A stretch of 64,000 bases of DNA, taken from the NCBI RefSeq assembly GCF_000003195.3, contig NC_012876.2, forward strand, positions 48,665,276 to 48,729,275. Reading direction: 5' to 3'. Shown one piece after another: positions 43,516-54,683 of this stretch. The notes below the pieces were generated by a model. It was given only the letters and a program-made list of their open reading frames with translations, was not told the origin of the DNA and did no database searches. Origin of the DNA: Sorghum bicolor (taxonomy: Eukaryota > Streptophyta > Magnoliopsida > Poales > Poaceae). Position 1 is the stretch's first letter. Every line of letters begins with the position of its first letter. Made by a program: the position numbers and the translations under genes.

Positions 43516-43924
43516 TGTTGACGGTCCTTAAGTATCAAATTTAATTATCAAATAAATAAAGAAAAGGATCCAAATGAAATCAACATCTAGACTTAGGGTT
43601 TTATCTGACAGAATTCCACGAGTTTTGGTGTTTGTCTATTTCTGCAGGGGGTTATCAGGAAATACGGAAGAAAGGCCCACACGTCGGGATTACGTAAAGA
43701 TATTAACGTGCCGCGCAATTATCTTACATCTAGAAGACTCCAGAAGCCATGAGACCGAAGCGGAGGCAAAACAGGGCCAGAGGCAGGGCGCCCGCCCCCT
43801 CTAGGAGTCCAATCAGGACTCTGCTTCGCGGGAGATCTCCACCGACCTAAAGGATGAATCTAAACCATACAATCTATACCAATCAGGACTCTTGCTCTGG
43901 TAATGATGTTAAGAATACCCAACA
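43516..43924 (+). repeat. B+ 3' LTR, internally deleted (409 bp)
   Basis: The first about 360 bp match the 5' LTR (without its 65-bp duplication) up to AACCATACAATCTAT, and the last about 30 bp match its end. About 1.2 kb is missing. The join contains ACCAATCAGGACTCT, a near copy of sequence about 70 bp upstream (43808). Confidence 0.9.
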
Positions 43925-44562
43925 GTGGCCAGCAGGTTGGTGGCCAGATGATTAACCCAATGTTCCATGCAGATCGTGCACCGCACAGACACGTGGAAGT
44001 TTACCAGCAGGTGCCAGATCCGCAACCGCCTCATCGGCAAGATGCCGATGCTTATTGGGCCGATAAGATTGCTGAAGTAATGAGAGACCAATTTGGGATA
44101 AAACCCAAAGTCAACACTTACTCTTATCGGACACCGTATCCTCCTGCATATGATTTAATCCCACTTCCAAATCGGTACAAAGTACCGGATTTTACTAAGT
44201 TTTCTGGGCAAGATGATACATCAACCATGGAGCATGTCAACAGGTTCATCATCCAATGCGGAGAAGCTGCTAACAGGAACGAGCTGAGAGTTCGCTTGTT
44301 CTCGTCATCATTATCTGGATCGGCTTTCACTTCGTTTATATCATTACCTCCCAATTCAGTGATTACTTGGGCCGATCTAGAGAAACAATTCCACAAATAC
44401 TTCTTTTCTGGAGTCCATGAGAAGAAGATCACCGATTTGGTCAAATTGAAGCAACGCAATGATGAATCGATTGAAAGCTTTGTGCAGAGGATATGGGAGG
44501 TTAAGAACAAATGTTATAGTCTGGTTCTAGATGATCGGCAGCTAGCTGATTTGGCTTTCTAG
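43925..44562 (+). pseudogene. C2 gag, second part
   Basis: It resumes after B+ with GQQVGGQMINPMF and continues through the capsid-like region (YKVPDFTKFSGQD, RNDESIESF) to a TAG at 44560-44562 that sits exactly where C1 has its TAG. B+ makes the whole gene non-functional. Confidence 0.88.
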
Positions 44563-46563
44563 GGTTTGTTGCCACACATAAGGGACAAGTATGCGTCTCA
44601 GGAGTTTGAAAGCTTAAGTCATTTGTTGTAGAGAATTTCTTATCAAGATATCAAACCTTTTGTGCCCAAGAGAGCATGGAATAAAAAGGTGTCATTCATT
44701 GATGAGGCAGCAAGCTTGGATTCTGATGAGGAACCAGTCATCGGTTTAGCAGAGTGGGTGAAAAATAAGAAGCCGATGTCTTGTCCTTTTGGGCACAAGG
44801 AGCCAGAGAAGTTCACATTTGACATCACTAAGGCCGATAGGATATTTGACTTTCTGCTTCAGGAGGGTCAGATCAAATTGTCACCCAATCATGTAATCCC
44901 ATCGGCTGAGGAGTTAAAGAAGATGAAGTACTGTAAATGGCACAATGCAACTTCTCACAGCACCAATGAGTGCAAAGTTTTTAGACAACAGTAGCAATCG
45001 GCTATAGAATCTGGAAGGATCAAATTTGACAGCTCTAAAGCTCAGAAGCCGATGAAGATTGATCAACATCCTTTCCCAACAAACATGCTGGATGCTAAGG
45101 GAAAGGCTAAGGTCTTGACATCGGAAGCAGCTGAAAGAAGTGCATCGGTGGATCCTCAGCATCAGATCACTACTGCCGATGCGAAAGGAAAAGGCTTGAT
45201 CTAGGAGGAAACTAACTCAGGGAGGTCTCCCCGATCTGGTATTGTAATAACTCACAGAAGGCCACGGGAAACTTGGCAGCAACGTGAGGATCGATATCGG
45301 CGCCAGCAAGAGGAATATCATCGGGAAGAAGAAAGATGTCGACAGGAGTGGAATCGGCACAGGGATCACTGGAATTGCCCGTTCTTCATCCATTGCTGGG
45401 AGGAAAACATCAAACTTCCTACTGTCAGAGACTACCCAGAATGTAATGGTTATGATCGGTATGACAGATCAAATCGGCAGTATCAGAACAATAACCGCCG
45501 GTTTGATGGGCCGATTAGGGGAAGAGCATCGGTTCATGATCGGCTGGGGGGCAGGCTCAGCGTGCATGATAGGCTTGGTGATCGTGTTGAATACTTTCCT
45601 AGGAATCAAGAAGAACTGGAAGAGATGGCTAATGCGCGGGTTCCCGATGAGTTCATCTTCTGCAGGGACGCCAATACTTATCGGATGGAGTCAATGGAAA
45701 ATTATCGCCCATCGGTAAGGCAGCAGCAACTTCCTCCATGGTGTCCAGAGGGGTTGACTAGGACATAGAAGAGAAGACTGCAGCGCGAGAGGCGAGAGGA
45801 GTTAAGCAAGGGTGAGAACTCTAGCAAGGGTGAGAACTCTGGCCAACCTGGGGATCAACAATCAGATCCTAAGGGGAAAGGGCCATCGGCAGATGTCAAC
45901 ATGGTATTTATGTTGCCAATGGAATTCCTTGCGCCGTCCAGCGATGATGAGTTGGAGTTTTCCGACCAAATAGCTCAGTTGGCTCTAGATCCGATGGCAG
46001 CCATCTTCGAAAAGCCTGCCGATGATGAAAGGCAACATCTTAAGGCTCTGCTTGTCAAAGGAAGAGTGGATGGTCAGCCGATGACAAAGATTTTAATTGA
46101 TGGTGGGGCTGCCATCAATATCATGCCATATGCAGTGTATCGGAAGCTTGGACAGGGAGATCATGATTTGACCAAGACCGATATGATGCTCAAAGACTTT
46201 GAGGGCAACGTGTCTCCAGTTAAGGGAGCAATATGCGTTGAATTGACTATCGGCAGCAAAACCTTGCCGACAACCTTCTTTGTGATCAGTGGAAAAGGTG
46301 CTTATAACTTGCTGTTGGGGAGAGATTAGATTCACGCCAATTGTTGCATCCCATCCACAATGCACCAATGCTTGGTTCAGTGGGTAGGTGACAAGATTGA
46401 GATTGTCCTCGGAGACTCCTCATATGTCATTGCATCGGCAGAAGCAGACACCTATGAAAGAACTAGGTGTATTTCAGGAGAAGTTTGGGAAAAGGATTTT
46501 CTCAAAGTTGCCGATTATGAAATTCCACCGATCCAAGCAGTCGGTTCTGATGAAGGTTTTTAA
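44563..46563 (+). pseudogene. C2 gag C-terminus and protease, several TAGs
   Basis: Same content as C1 23884-25869: knuckle CKWHNATSHSTNEC, basic region, protease ILIDGGAAINIMPY, NLLLGRD. Premature TAGs lie at 44629, 44993, 45202, 45766 and 46327. At 45202 and 45766 C1 has CAG. It ends with the conserved TAATG overlap at 46561-46565. Confidence 0.88.
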
Positions 46564-48576
46564 TGGATAGGTTCGCCGATGATGGAAAATTAGGCTAGGG
46601 ATTCACATCGGCCGATGATCTAGTAGAAGTAGATATAGGTAGTGGTGATAAACCTAGTCCTACTTTTATTAGTGCTAAGTTAAATTCTAAGTGTAAGCAG
46701 CAGTTAACTGATTTGTTAAAAGAATATAAAGATTGCTTTGCTTGGGATTATACTGAGATGCCTGGTTTGGACCGATCAATTGTTGAACATTGGATTTCGG
46801 CCACATCAACAGCCAGCTCGCCGATGTAATCCTAATATTCTTCCTGATATTAAGGCCGAAATAACCAAACTTATTGAAGCTAAATTTATTCGGCAGTGTC
46901 GGTATGCCGAGTGGATTTCCAATGTGGTTCCAGTATACAAGAAAAATGGGAAGCTTTGGGTTTGCATTGATTTCAGGAATCTCAATAAAGCTACGCCTAT
47001 GGATGGCTACCCGATGCTAGTTGCCGATCTACTGGTTGATGCTGCGGCTGGGCATCGGATCATCAGCTTTATGGATGGCAATGCAGGATACAATCAAATA
47101 TTCATGGCTGAAGAAGATATTTCAAAGACTGCATTTAGATGTCCTGGTCATGTTGGATTGTTTGAATGGATAGTCATGACCTTTGGCTTGAAGAATGCTG
47201 GTGCTACTTATCAGAGAGCCATGAATTTTATATTTCATGAGTTCATCGGCAAGCTGGTGGAAATTTATATTGATGATGTGGTGGTTAAGTCTGGAGACTT
47301 CACAAAGCATCTTTCCGATTTGCGAAAGGTGTTGGAATGCACAAGGAAGCATGGCTTGAAGATGAATCCCAATAAGTGTGCATTTGGTGTATCGGCAGGA
47401 CAGTTCCTTGGTTTCATGGTGCATCGGAGGGGGATTGAGATTAGTCGAAGATCCATTGATGCTATCAACAAAATAGTTGCTCCTACCAACAAGACTGAGC
47501 TCCAGCCCTTGATCGGCAAAGTAAATTTTATCAGGAGGTTTATATCTAATTTGTCTGGTAAAATTCGTGCTTTCAGTCCTTTACTTAAGTTGAAAGCCAA
47601 TCAAGAATTCGTTTGGGGGAAAGAACAACAGTTGGCTTTGGATGAAATCAAGAATTATTTGGTAAATCCTCCAGTTCTGATTCCACCTCAGCAAGGGAAA
47701 CCCTTCAGATTGTATTTGTCTACCGATGGGATGATCATCGGTTCGGCTTTAATTCAAGAATTTGAAGGGAAGGAACGTGTGATTTACTATTTAAGCAGGA
47801 GGTTGATTGATGCTGAAACCAGGTATTTGGCTATTGAGAAACTGTGCTTATGCTTGTACTTCTTTTGTATTAAGTTAAGGCATTATTTGCTATCGGCCGA
47901 ATGCACTGTTATTTGCAAAGATGATGTGGTCCGATACATGCTATCTATGCCGACCATGAGTGGCAGGATCGGTAAGTGGATTTTGGCATTGTCAGAATTC
48001 GATCTGCATTACGAATCGGCTAAAGCGGTTAAAGGACAGATTATGGCCGATTTTGTGACTCAACATTGTGGTACAGTGGAAACTTTGGAAATTGTACCTT
48101 GGACGCTCTTCTTTGATGGATCCACATGTGACCGGGGGGCAGGAATCGGCATAGTGTTAATTTCCCCTCGGGGAAGGAAATATGAATTCTCCTTGCCGAT
48201 TGTTGCCACATCAACAAATAATCAGGCTGAGTATCAAGCTTTGATAAAGGGGTTGGAATTGCTAAGAGAAGTTCATGCTGATGCTGTTGAAATCTTCGGA
48301 GATTCTATGCTAGTTATAAATCAATTGGCTGGAAGCTATGAATGCCGAAGTGAGGTCCTCATAACTTATCACGAGAGGAGTATGCAACTGTTAAAGGAAT
48401 TCAAGGATTTCCGATTAGAGCATGTTCCTCGATTGCATAATAAAGAGGCCAATCGGTTGGCTCAGCGCGCCTCGGGATATCAACCCATAATAAGTACGAT
48501 ATCGGCGATCAGTGCCGATGATTGGAGGAAAGAAATCATTGATTATTTAAAGGATCCGTCCAAGAAAGTTGAAAGA
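46563..48576 (+). pseudogene. C2 RT and both RNase H domains, cut by D
   Basis: It starts with the ATG of TAATG. A TAG at 46596-46598 replaces a C1 CAG, and a 17-bp deletion near 46791 shifts frame. It is then open from FRPHQQPARR to 48576. RT is complete (VCIDFRNLNKATP, YIDD). The second RNase H is in frame here (DRGAGIGIVLISP, QAEYQAL, FGDSMLVINQL), unlike in C1. It is interrupted after KKVER by D (TSD AAAGA). Confidence 0.88.
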
Positions 48577-51500
48577 TGTAACACCCTAGGTGTTAAGCAT
48601 GCACTTAGTCTCATCAAAGTCATGCATAAGCATTTCCATCAAGCATAAGCACCATGAGCATGACACTCTTCTCAAATTATGATTTTATGTGCTTCATTTC
48701 GTGTGTTTTAAATATGTTAAAAATATGATACTTGTTTCTAAAATAGAGAAATATTCAAATTAGGTTGCTTTATGTGTAAGAAGGATTTAGAATATTTTTG
48801 TGCAATTTTTGGAGCTATAGAATTTGAGAAATAGAATTTATACAAACTTTTCCAAAGTGAATTTATTTAAAACCTAGAGCTGAGTTTTAACTTGTAATTC
48901 AAATTCTATTTGGAATTTGGTCTTGCTTGTTAAAGCAAAGTTGTAGAGTTTTTATTTTGGAACAACTTTGTTTTTGGGAGCAAGAGGTGAAAATGATTTT
49001 AAATTGGTCCAAATGAATTTAGAAAGAATTTGGAGAAAAGAAATTCAAAAAAAAAGAGAAAGGGGCAGGCGCTGCTGGGCCAACCCCGCTTCCCTTTTGG
49101 CCCAGCAAGCGACCCGGCCTGCCTCCCCTCTCCCTCTCCCTCCCGCGCGCGGACGCGCCTCGCTCCACCCGGCGCCGGCCACGTGGCGGCCGTACGCCGG
49201 CGTTGGACGCGCCGCGGCCGGCCTCCAACCCCCCCTGGTCGGGACGCCGGCGCAGGCTCCCAGACCATTTCGCCCGTTCTGTCCCCCGCGCCCTCCTTCC
49301 CCTTCCTCCTCCGCTCGCACCGCGCAGCAGCAGCCGCTCCTCCGTGCGCCATTGCCGGAGAGAGCTCCGCCGCTCGTCGCCGGCCACTCCAAAGCCTCAA
49401 GCTCGACGCCAAGAGCACCAGAGCACTCGTCGTCGCTAGGGTAAGCTCGTGCGAACGTTCTACCGAGGTGAGAGTCCGTCCAGCACCGTGAATTGCTCGC
49501 CGGAGTTACCCCGAGCTCGCCGGAGTACTCCGCCGCGACGGGTCTAGCGTTTCCCTGCCTCTTTTCGCTCGTTCTTTGTTGCGCTAGGTCGGTAGGAAGG
49601 TGAGGAAGCTCGGGGAGGCGTTTGCGCACGCTCTACCGCGCCGGAGCGGCCTGGCCACGGCGAGCAGCGCCGCCGTGCCGCCATGCATGCTCGTCGGAGG
49701 TGTTCCGGCCATCCTCTGGTCGATCCAAGGGTACCGCTGGGTGCGCCCTGCTGCGGGGAGCACGTTGGTGCTCACCCCGTGGCCGGAGACCTCACCGCCG
49801 GCGAGATCTGCTCGTCGGAGGTGAGCTCCATCTCGGTCTCGCTGACCGGTGGGGTCGGGGACCCACTGTCAGTCGCAGGGGTACCCCGGTGGGTGTAGAT
49901 CTGGGTGTGCGTAGCCTTTTTCGTCGGTTTTCTTAAAAAAATGTTTTCCAGAAATTGATTTAAAGTTTGTAAAATCTGTATCTTGAGTTCTACAGTTCCA
50001 AATTGAATGAAATAAATTTTGGTGTGCTCTATATTTCCAGATCTACAGTTTGATGTAATTGCATGTCATGTTGGAGTAACTTTTCGGTGTGAATATAATT
50101 AATCTATGTTTTTGCTAAACTTTGAAAATGCATAGTAAATAAAATATGGCTCAGAAAAATGTGAAACTTGATTTGTTGGCTTTGCATGTGTGTTTGCTCA
50201 CTGGGAAAATATTGGTACATATTATTTGGTGTATAATTGAATTTATGGTAATTTAAAGGCTTGCATGGCAGTGCTTTATGATTTTTAATAATTAATTGGT
50301 TCATGCAATAAATCTGGAAAATTTTGTGGGTGTTTCTTATCATATTAGACAAATTTTAAAAATACGAAATCTGTTGTTTGACACTTATATCACAGTAGGG
50401 TGATTACACTCACCTTATTAATTAATCTTATGATTTTTGTGGCTCAAAATAAGTAACCAAAAATTATGAAAAATTTACAGTAGACTTTATGATTTGCTAG
50501 TAGTCTCCTGTAATTTTTGTGGAATTTATTGATGAACAGAATTGCATGTGATTTTTAATGGGCCTAGAAATGAATAAAGAAAACTATGAATGGTTGTATA
50601 TATAGGTTGAATGGAATAAGTTGGGTTTGGTGTATCTTTGAAGCATCATGGAGGTTGCTGGTTGCATTTGAAAAATAATTATAGAAGAGAATGTAATAGA
50701 TGTTTGATTCAATTGTTTATTCTTGGATGATGTTGGCTACCTTGTAATAAGCATGACCAAGTGCATTACCTATGCATCATAACATGACTCCTTTGGTACT
50801 CTCTCATATAAGCATCCACTCGGGCATCTCGCACTCCACTCATGAGCATATATGCATCATACAGGCTCGCAGGAGAACGAGGTGGGAACCGAGGAACCCG
50901 AGGAGCTTCAGGAGCAGGAACCTCCGGAAGCACAGGAACCCGGGGAGTAACTGCAGGAGTGTCCGGATCACCGACCCAGCACCTTTGAGAAAGGCAAGCC
51001 CCGGAGCATTCTAAGTCTCCCTATTCTCACTAACTTACTATATATATTACACTGGTTCTACTATATTGCATATAAGTAATAGGAGTTGCCTGATACCGTT
51101 GCTGCATATGTACTCCTTGTTATCCCTACTCGTTTGTCTACCTTGTCCTATGTAGATAGGCGCGGAGTCTATGCTTAGTTTGCTTAGTCCGGTAGAAGTC
51201 GGGTGATTCCCTATCACCTGCGAGATATAGGTGGATACCTGCTTGATTAAGCAACGGATGCTTGGGGACAGGAATAACCAAGTGTGGAATGTAATGGGAG
51301 ACCGGGCAGGGACTTATGGTGGGTTGACCATAGTGCCCCTGCCTGTGTCGATTAAGGACCGATCGTTGACGGCCCTCTTGTCATGTTGAACGCATGCCCC
51401 ACATTTAGCTGGAAGGATAAGTCGTTCCGACCGCGAAGCCTGAGCACTATCCGGGCCGGGAATCGGCCCGATGTACGCGCTGTATTGGTGATGGTTGAGG

Positions 51501-52502
51501 AGAACGACGAGGGCGCGGCGCGCAACCTTGGTATACCTTGGATACCTCGGTCGCTGGAACGGTCCTCGGGTACGGGCGGTGCCTGTCGAACCCGCGAATT
51601 GGTCCTGGATAGTGCAACACGGTGACCTGTAGCTCACTTGATCAGTGAGTGTGGTTTGTGTGGGGAATAAATTCGCCAGCTGGTTAGAAATCGATTCGAA
51701 TCGCCATCGCTCCTGGATAGTGAGCACTTGACATGAGCCCTGTCCTCGTAGTAAGGACTATGGAACACTTGGGTTATAATGATGAATAGTTTTAAGAAAT
51801 GCTATGATGAGGTACTATCATGGTCTCATACTTGCTTGTAATAGTGCAGGTGCAAACCTAGACGATAGGTAATGATACTTTCAACTTGAGCCAATTAAAA
51901 GAAGAAAGACTTATGTAGGTTATGTTAGCGAAATACTGCGGTTTTGCAAAATGGTCGTCAGCTACCCCACTATATAGCCTTCATGATCCTTGATGAGTCT
52001 TTATTTTAAGTTTATGATGGGTAAGTCTAGCTGAGTACCTTCTCGTACTCAGGGTTCTATTCCCATGTTGTTTTGCAGATGGTCAAATGTACTATGGTTA
52101 TTGCATCCTCTGTCTGTACCCAGCTATGGGTGATGACTAGACCAAGGGCGATGGTCACTCCGTCTCTTCTTTTGCTTTTGTGGGAATGACCGAACTATGG
52201 CACTGTATCAGACTTATCGTGTGTGTTGTAATTTCAAACTATGAAGCTTCCGCTACTTGAAGAACTTGGTTTGTAATAACTTTAAGCACTCCGATGTATT
52301 TTAGGAATGTTGTAATCTGGTTGTACTTGTGGATGGCGACCGCTAAACTTATTACGATCTTGGCTGTTATGTGATGTGTGGTTTGAAATCCTTCGAGATT
52401 TCACAGACTACCGGGATTATATGGGCTTAAGCGTGATAGTTCGACTATGCAAATGGTCACTATTAGGCTTAATCTCTTATAATTTGGTCGGTTCTGTTAC
52501 AG
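48577..52502 (+). repeat. Element D 5' LTR (3926 bp)
   Basis: TGTAACACCC...TTCTGTTACA. AT-rich overall, with a GC-rich block at about 49060-49900 that yields overlapping chance ORFs in several frames. It contains about 0.8 kb (roughly 51590-52405) absent from the 3' LTR. No gene is recognised in it. Confidence 0.95.
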
Positions 52503-52504
52503 CT

Positions 52505-52520
52505 GGCATCGGAGCAAGGT
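52505..52520 (+). other. Element D primer-binding site
   Basis: TGGCATCGGAGCAAGG, two bases after the LTR. It resembles the initiator-Met type TGGTATCAGAGC used by Tekay-like elements, with changes. Confidence 0.75.
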
Positions 52521-53321
52521 TTAGCGAGTTACTGTTCATAAGTACGTTCTAAACAAAAGTCTAAACCGGTTTAATGAAAGATTTTAGTAATTAATAAAGA
52601 TCAAGGTGTTAAACTAAGTTTTGGAAAACTATCTAGTGTGCCATGGTCATATCCTTTATGCCCAGTTAAGGACTCTAAGGTGGCTAGCTAAGTACTGACT
52701 TGGGGGTTAATGCATCATATTTTTATTTCGTCGCTCATACGGCGTGCAATAGTATGAGTGCCATTCATTTGAGTGGTAATGTATGGATCAATTCTTCCTC
52801 TACGCCATGGTAAGTGGGAGTTGTGAGAGCATGATCGGATACACTGCCGGTCTAGGGAAGTGTTGTCAGGTGCTGTGTCATGCACACATGTTGGTGTGTC
52901 TTGGGAACAATACCGCATGCTGGGAATTCCGTCCTGAGAGGCGATGCCGTCAATAGGGCGATGATGTGGGTAGTGACACATCGCATGCATGGACGGGTGT
53001 CTGTGTATGCGAAGTGCCTAGTTTTAAATTCCTATTCTGCACGATCATACTGTGGGTGGGCTGAAATGAGTTTTCTGCAGGTACCCTAACCACGTTCTCG
53101 CTTAGAACGCTAGTTACGTTATGAGAGAACGTTGTATGCCACCGCATATACCGCTTAGTGTTAACCCTTGTTTCTAAGTTTGTGAGATCGTAAGTTCGTG
53201 CATACATCATGTTCATTCCATATCATTGCTTACTTTCCCCCTTAATTTAATCTGTCCCAATTCTAAATAAAATAATTAAAGGTAATCCTCACTCTTACCC
53301 ACGGTATTCCATTTGCAGCAG
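52521..53321 (+). other. Element D leader
   Basis: About 0.8 kb between PBS and the first ORF, with several short ORFs and no domain. It ends in TTTGCAGCAG directly before the ATG, a plausible splice acceptor (two NAG positions). A donor could not be assigned. Confidence 0.55.
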
Positions 53322-54365
53322 ATGGCACGCACTAGGCTCACCGCTCGCAAGTCCACTGGTGGGCGGGCCCCTCGCCGTCCGTTGGCAGCTAGGAGCTCGC
53401 GACATAAGAGCAAGTTCCTAGAGGAGTTTGGGATGCCCACTTTGCTTTGGAGGGTGCTCAGTTCGATGGGGTATCCCGAAGGAAGGGAGCATCGCTACTA
53501 TTGGGATAAGGAGCCGCTTGGTGATGAGACCCTGGTGGGGATCGAGGCAGTTGTCCCTACCAGTGGAGGAGACCCTGCTTGGGGCGGTTGGGTGTACGAG
53601 TCCCGAGGTGTCACGCCTTTCCACGGTGCCAGCAGGGCAGCTTTCGCAGTTCTGAGGGACCTCATGGAGAGGTTTCCACAGGAGCTGGCCCACGCCTTCG
53701 CTGGGGTGTTTCCCTGGGGTGACCCCTACACTTCGGTGTGGGATCAGTCCGAGGTGAATGCTCTAGAGAGGAGTGCGGATGAGGACCACCACAGTGACAG
53801 TGCAGCTATGAGTGCCATGTACGCGTTGATGAAGACCTATGGAGGCCTGGAGCGTTGTTTGGGTCGCTTGTCCGGGTCTCTTCTCACCGTCCAGGATGAG
53901 AAGCGTCAGTTGCAGCGTGAGTTTGACTCTGAGGTTGAGAGGCTACAGGCAGAGTTGGCTCGTGTGACCGGAGAGAGAGACCAGGCAGTCCAGAAGAACA
54001 GTGAGCTGAGTCAGGACCTGCTTGCAGTACGGGAGCAGAAGGACAGGGTGACTACTGCTCACAGGAACTGCGAGCGCATGCTAGTCCATGTGCTTGGACA
54101 GAGGAATGAAGCCTGGCACGAGGAGGACACTTTGAGGGCCCGACAGCTGGAGCTAGAGCAGTAGCTAGCTAATGCTGAGGAGTACAATGAGAACTTGCAT
54201 GAGGAGATCCACCAGCTGCATAACCAACTCCACCCTCACCACCTGCCTGGAGCAGCTGAGCTAGACTCTGAGGACGAGATGGGCGCGGATCCCGAGATAG
54301 GAGCAGCTGCTAGTGGAGATGAGGATGAGGATGGCTCCGGCATGGACAGTGACCATAGCGAGTAG
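53322..54365 (+). CDS. Element D accessory protein with histone H3-like N-terminal tail, coiled coil and acidic tail (amber at codon 281)
   Basis: ATG at 53322. After Met removal the protein starts ARTRLTARKSTGG then RAPRRPLA, which matches the histone H3 tail at 16 of its first 21 positions. K9 with its ARKS context is kept, while K4, K14, K18 and K23 of H3 are all R here. Residues about 32-185 form an unrecognised globular region (LEEFGMPTLLWRVLSSMGYP, WVYESRGVTPFHGA). Residues about 189-280 are a strong coiled coil. TAG at 54162-54164 interrupts; the same frame stays open for 66 more codons (LANAEEYNENLHEE, then an acidic end DEDEDGSGMDSDHSE) to TAG 54363-54365. There is no histone fold, so it is not a histone. 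It is separate from and upstream of gag-pol. A nuclear, chromatin-facing role is inference. Confidence 0.8.
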
Positions 54366-54683
54366 ATGCTAGGGTTCTAGAGCTAGTTCTTCTTCTTATG
54401 TTGTTGTATGTTGCATGGCATGTCGTGTACTTTTGGATCTGGGCTGTGTAAGACTTTCTGAGTTGGTGCTGAAAGTCCAGTGTATGTATGCTGGCAAGTT
54501 GGATGTACGCGAACCTTGTTGCGTGAATGTTAAGTAATCTGTTAGTGATGTTGTGCGTGGATGATGAGTTGTTGTGCCTTTGTTTATTGTGTGAATTTAT
54601 TCCCTCAGTAAATTCAGTATGGCACGATTTTACACATTTTCTACCGTTGATGGCAACTCCTAACGATTGCTTATCATTGGCGT
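54366..54683 (+). other. Spacer between the accessory ORF and gag-pol of D
   Basis: T/G-rich non-coding sequence ending GGCGTATGCAG|ATG. The CAG directly before the second ATG (54690) repeats the arrangement at the accessory ORF and looks like a splice acceptor. Confidence 0.55.

Larger units (their letters stand above)
36823..43924 (+). mobile_element. Element B+: Athila-like, gag plus two protease domains, no RT or integrase
   Basis: GTGGC flanks both ends (36818-36822 and 43925-43929). Order: 5' LTR (36823-38542), PBS (38551-38568), gag-protease frame (38703-41348), a 2.2-kb non-coding tail, polypurine tract, and an internally deleted 3' LTR (43516-43924). Gag wording (NIRTGPAAEIDGNFELKPGLI, read in two parts) is Athila-like. 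With no RT, RNase H or integrase it must depend on another element's enzymes. Confidence 0.93.

Noticed and set aside
48968..49936. Overlapping ORFs of 70-190 codons on both strands in the GC-rich block of the D 5' LTR, repeated in the 3' LTR (59566-60534)
   Set aside because: They are open in several frames at once because the block is GC-rich, carry no motif, and occur twice only because LTRs are duplicated.
50104..51727. Repeated ORFs in the middle of the D LTRs (for example 50772-51014 and 61370-61612)
   Set aside because: Short, without domains, and changed by stops between the two LTRs; best explained as LTR sequence.
53322..53420. A genuine histone H3 gene or processed H3 pseudogene
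   Set aside because: Similarity stops after about 21-29 residues; there is no alpha-N helix or histone fold, and the frame continues into an unrelated region and coiled coil inside a TSD-bounded retrotransposon.
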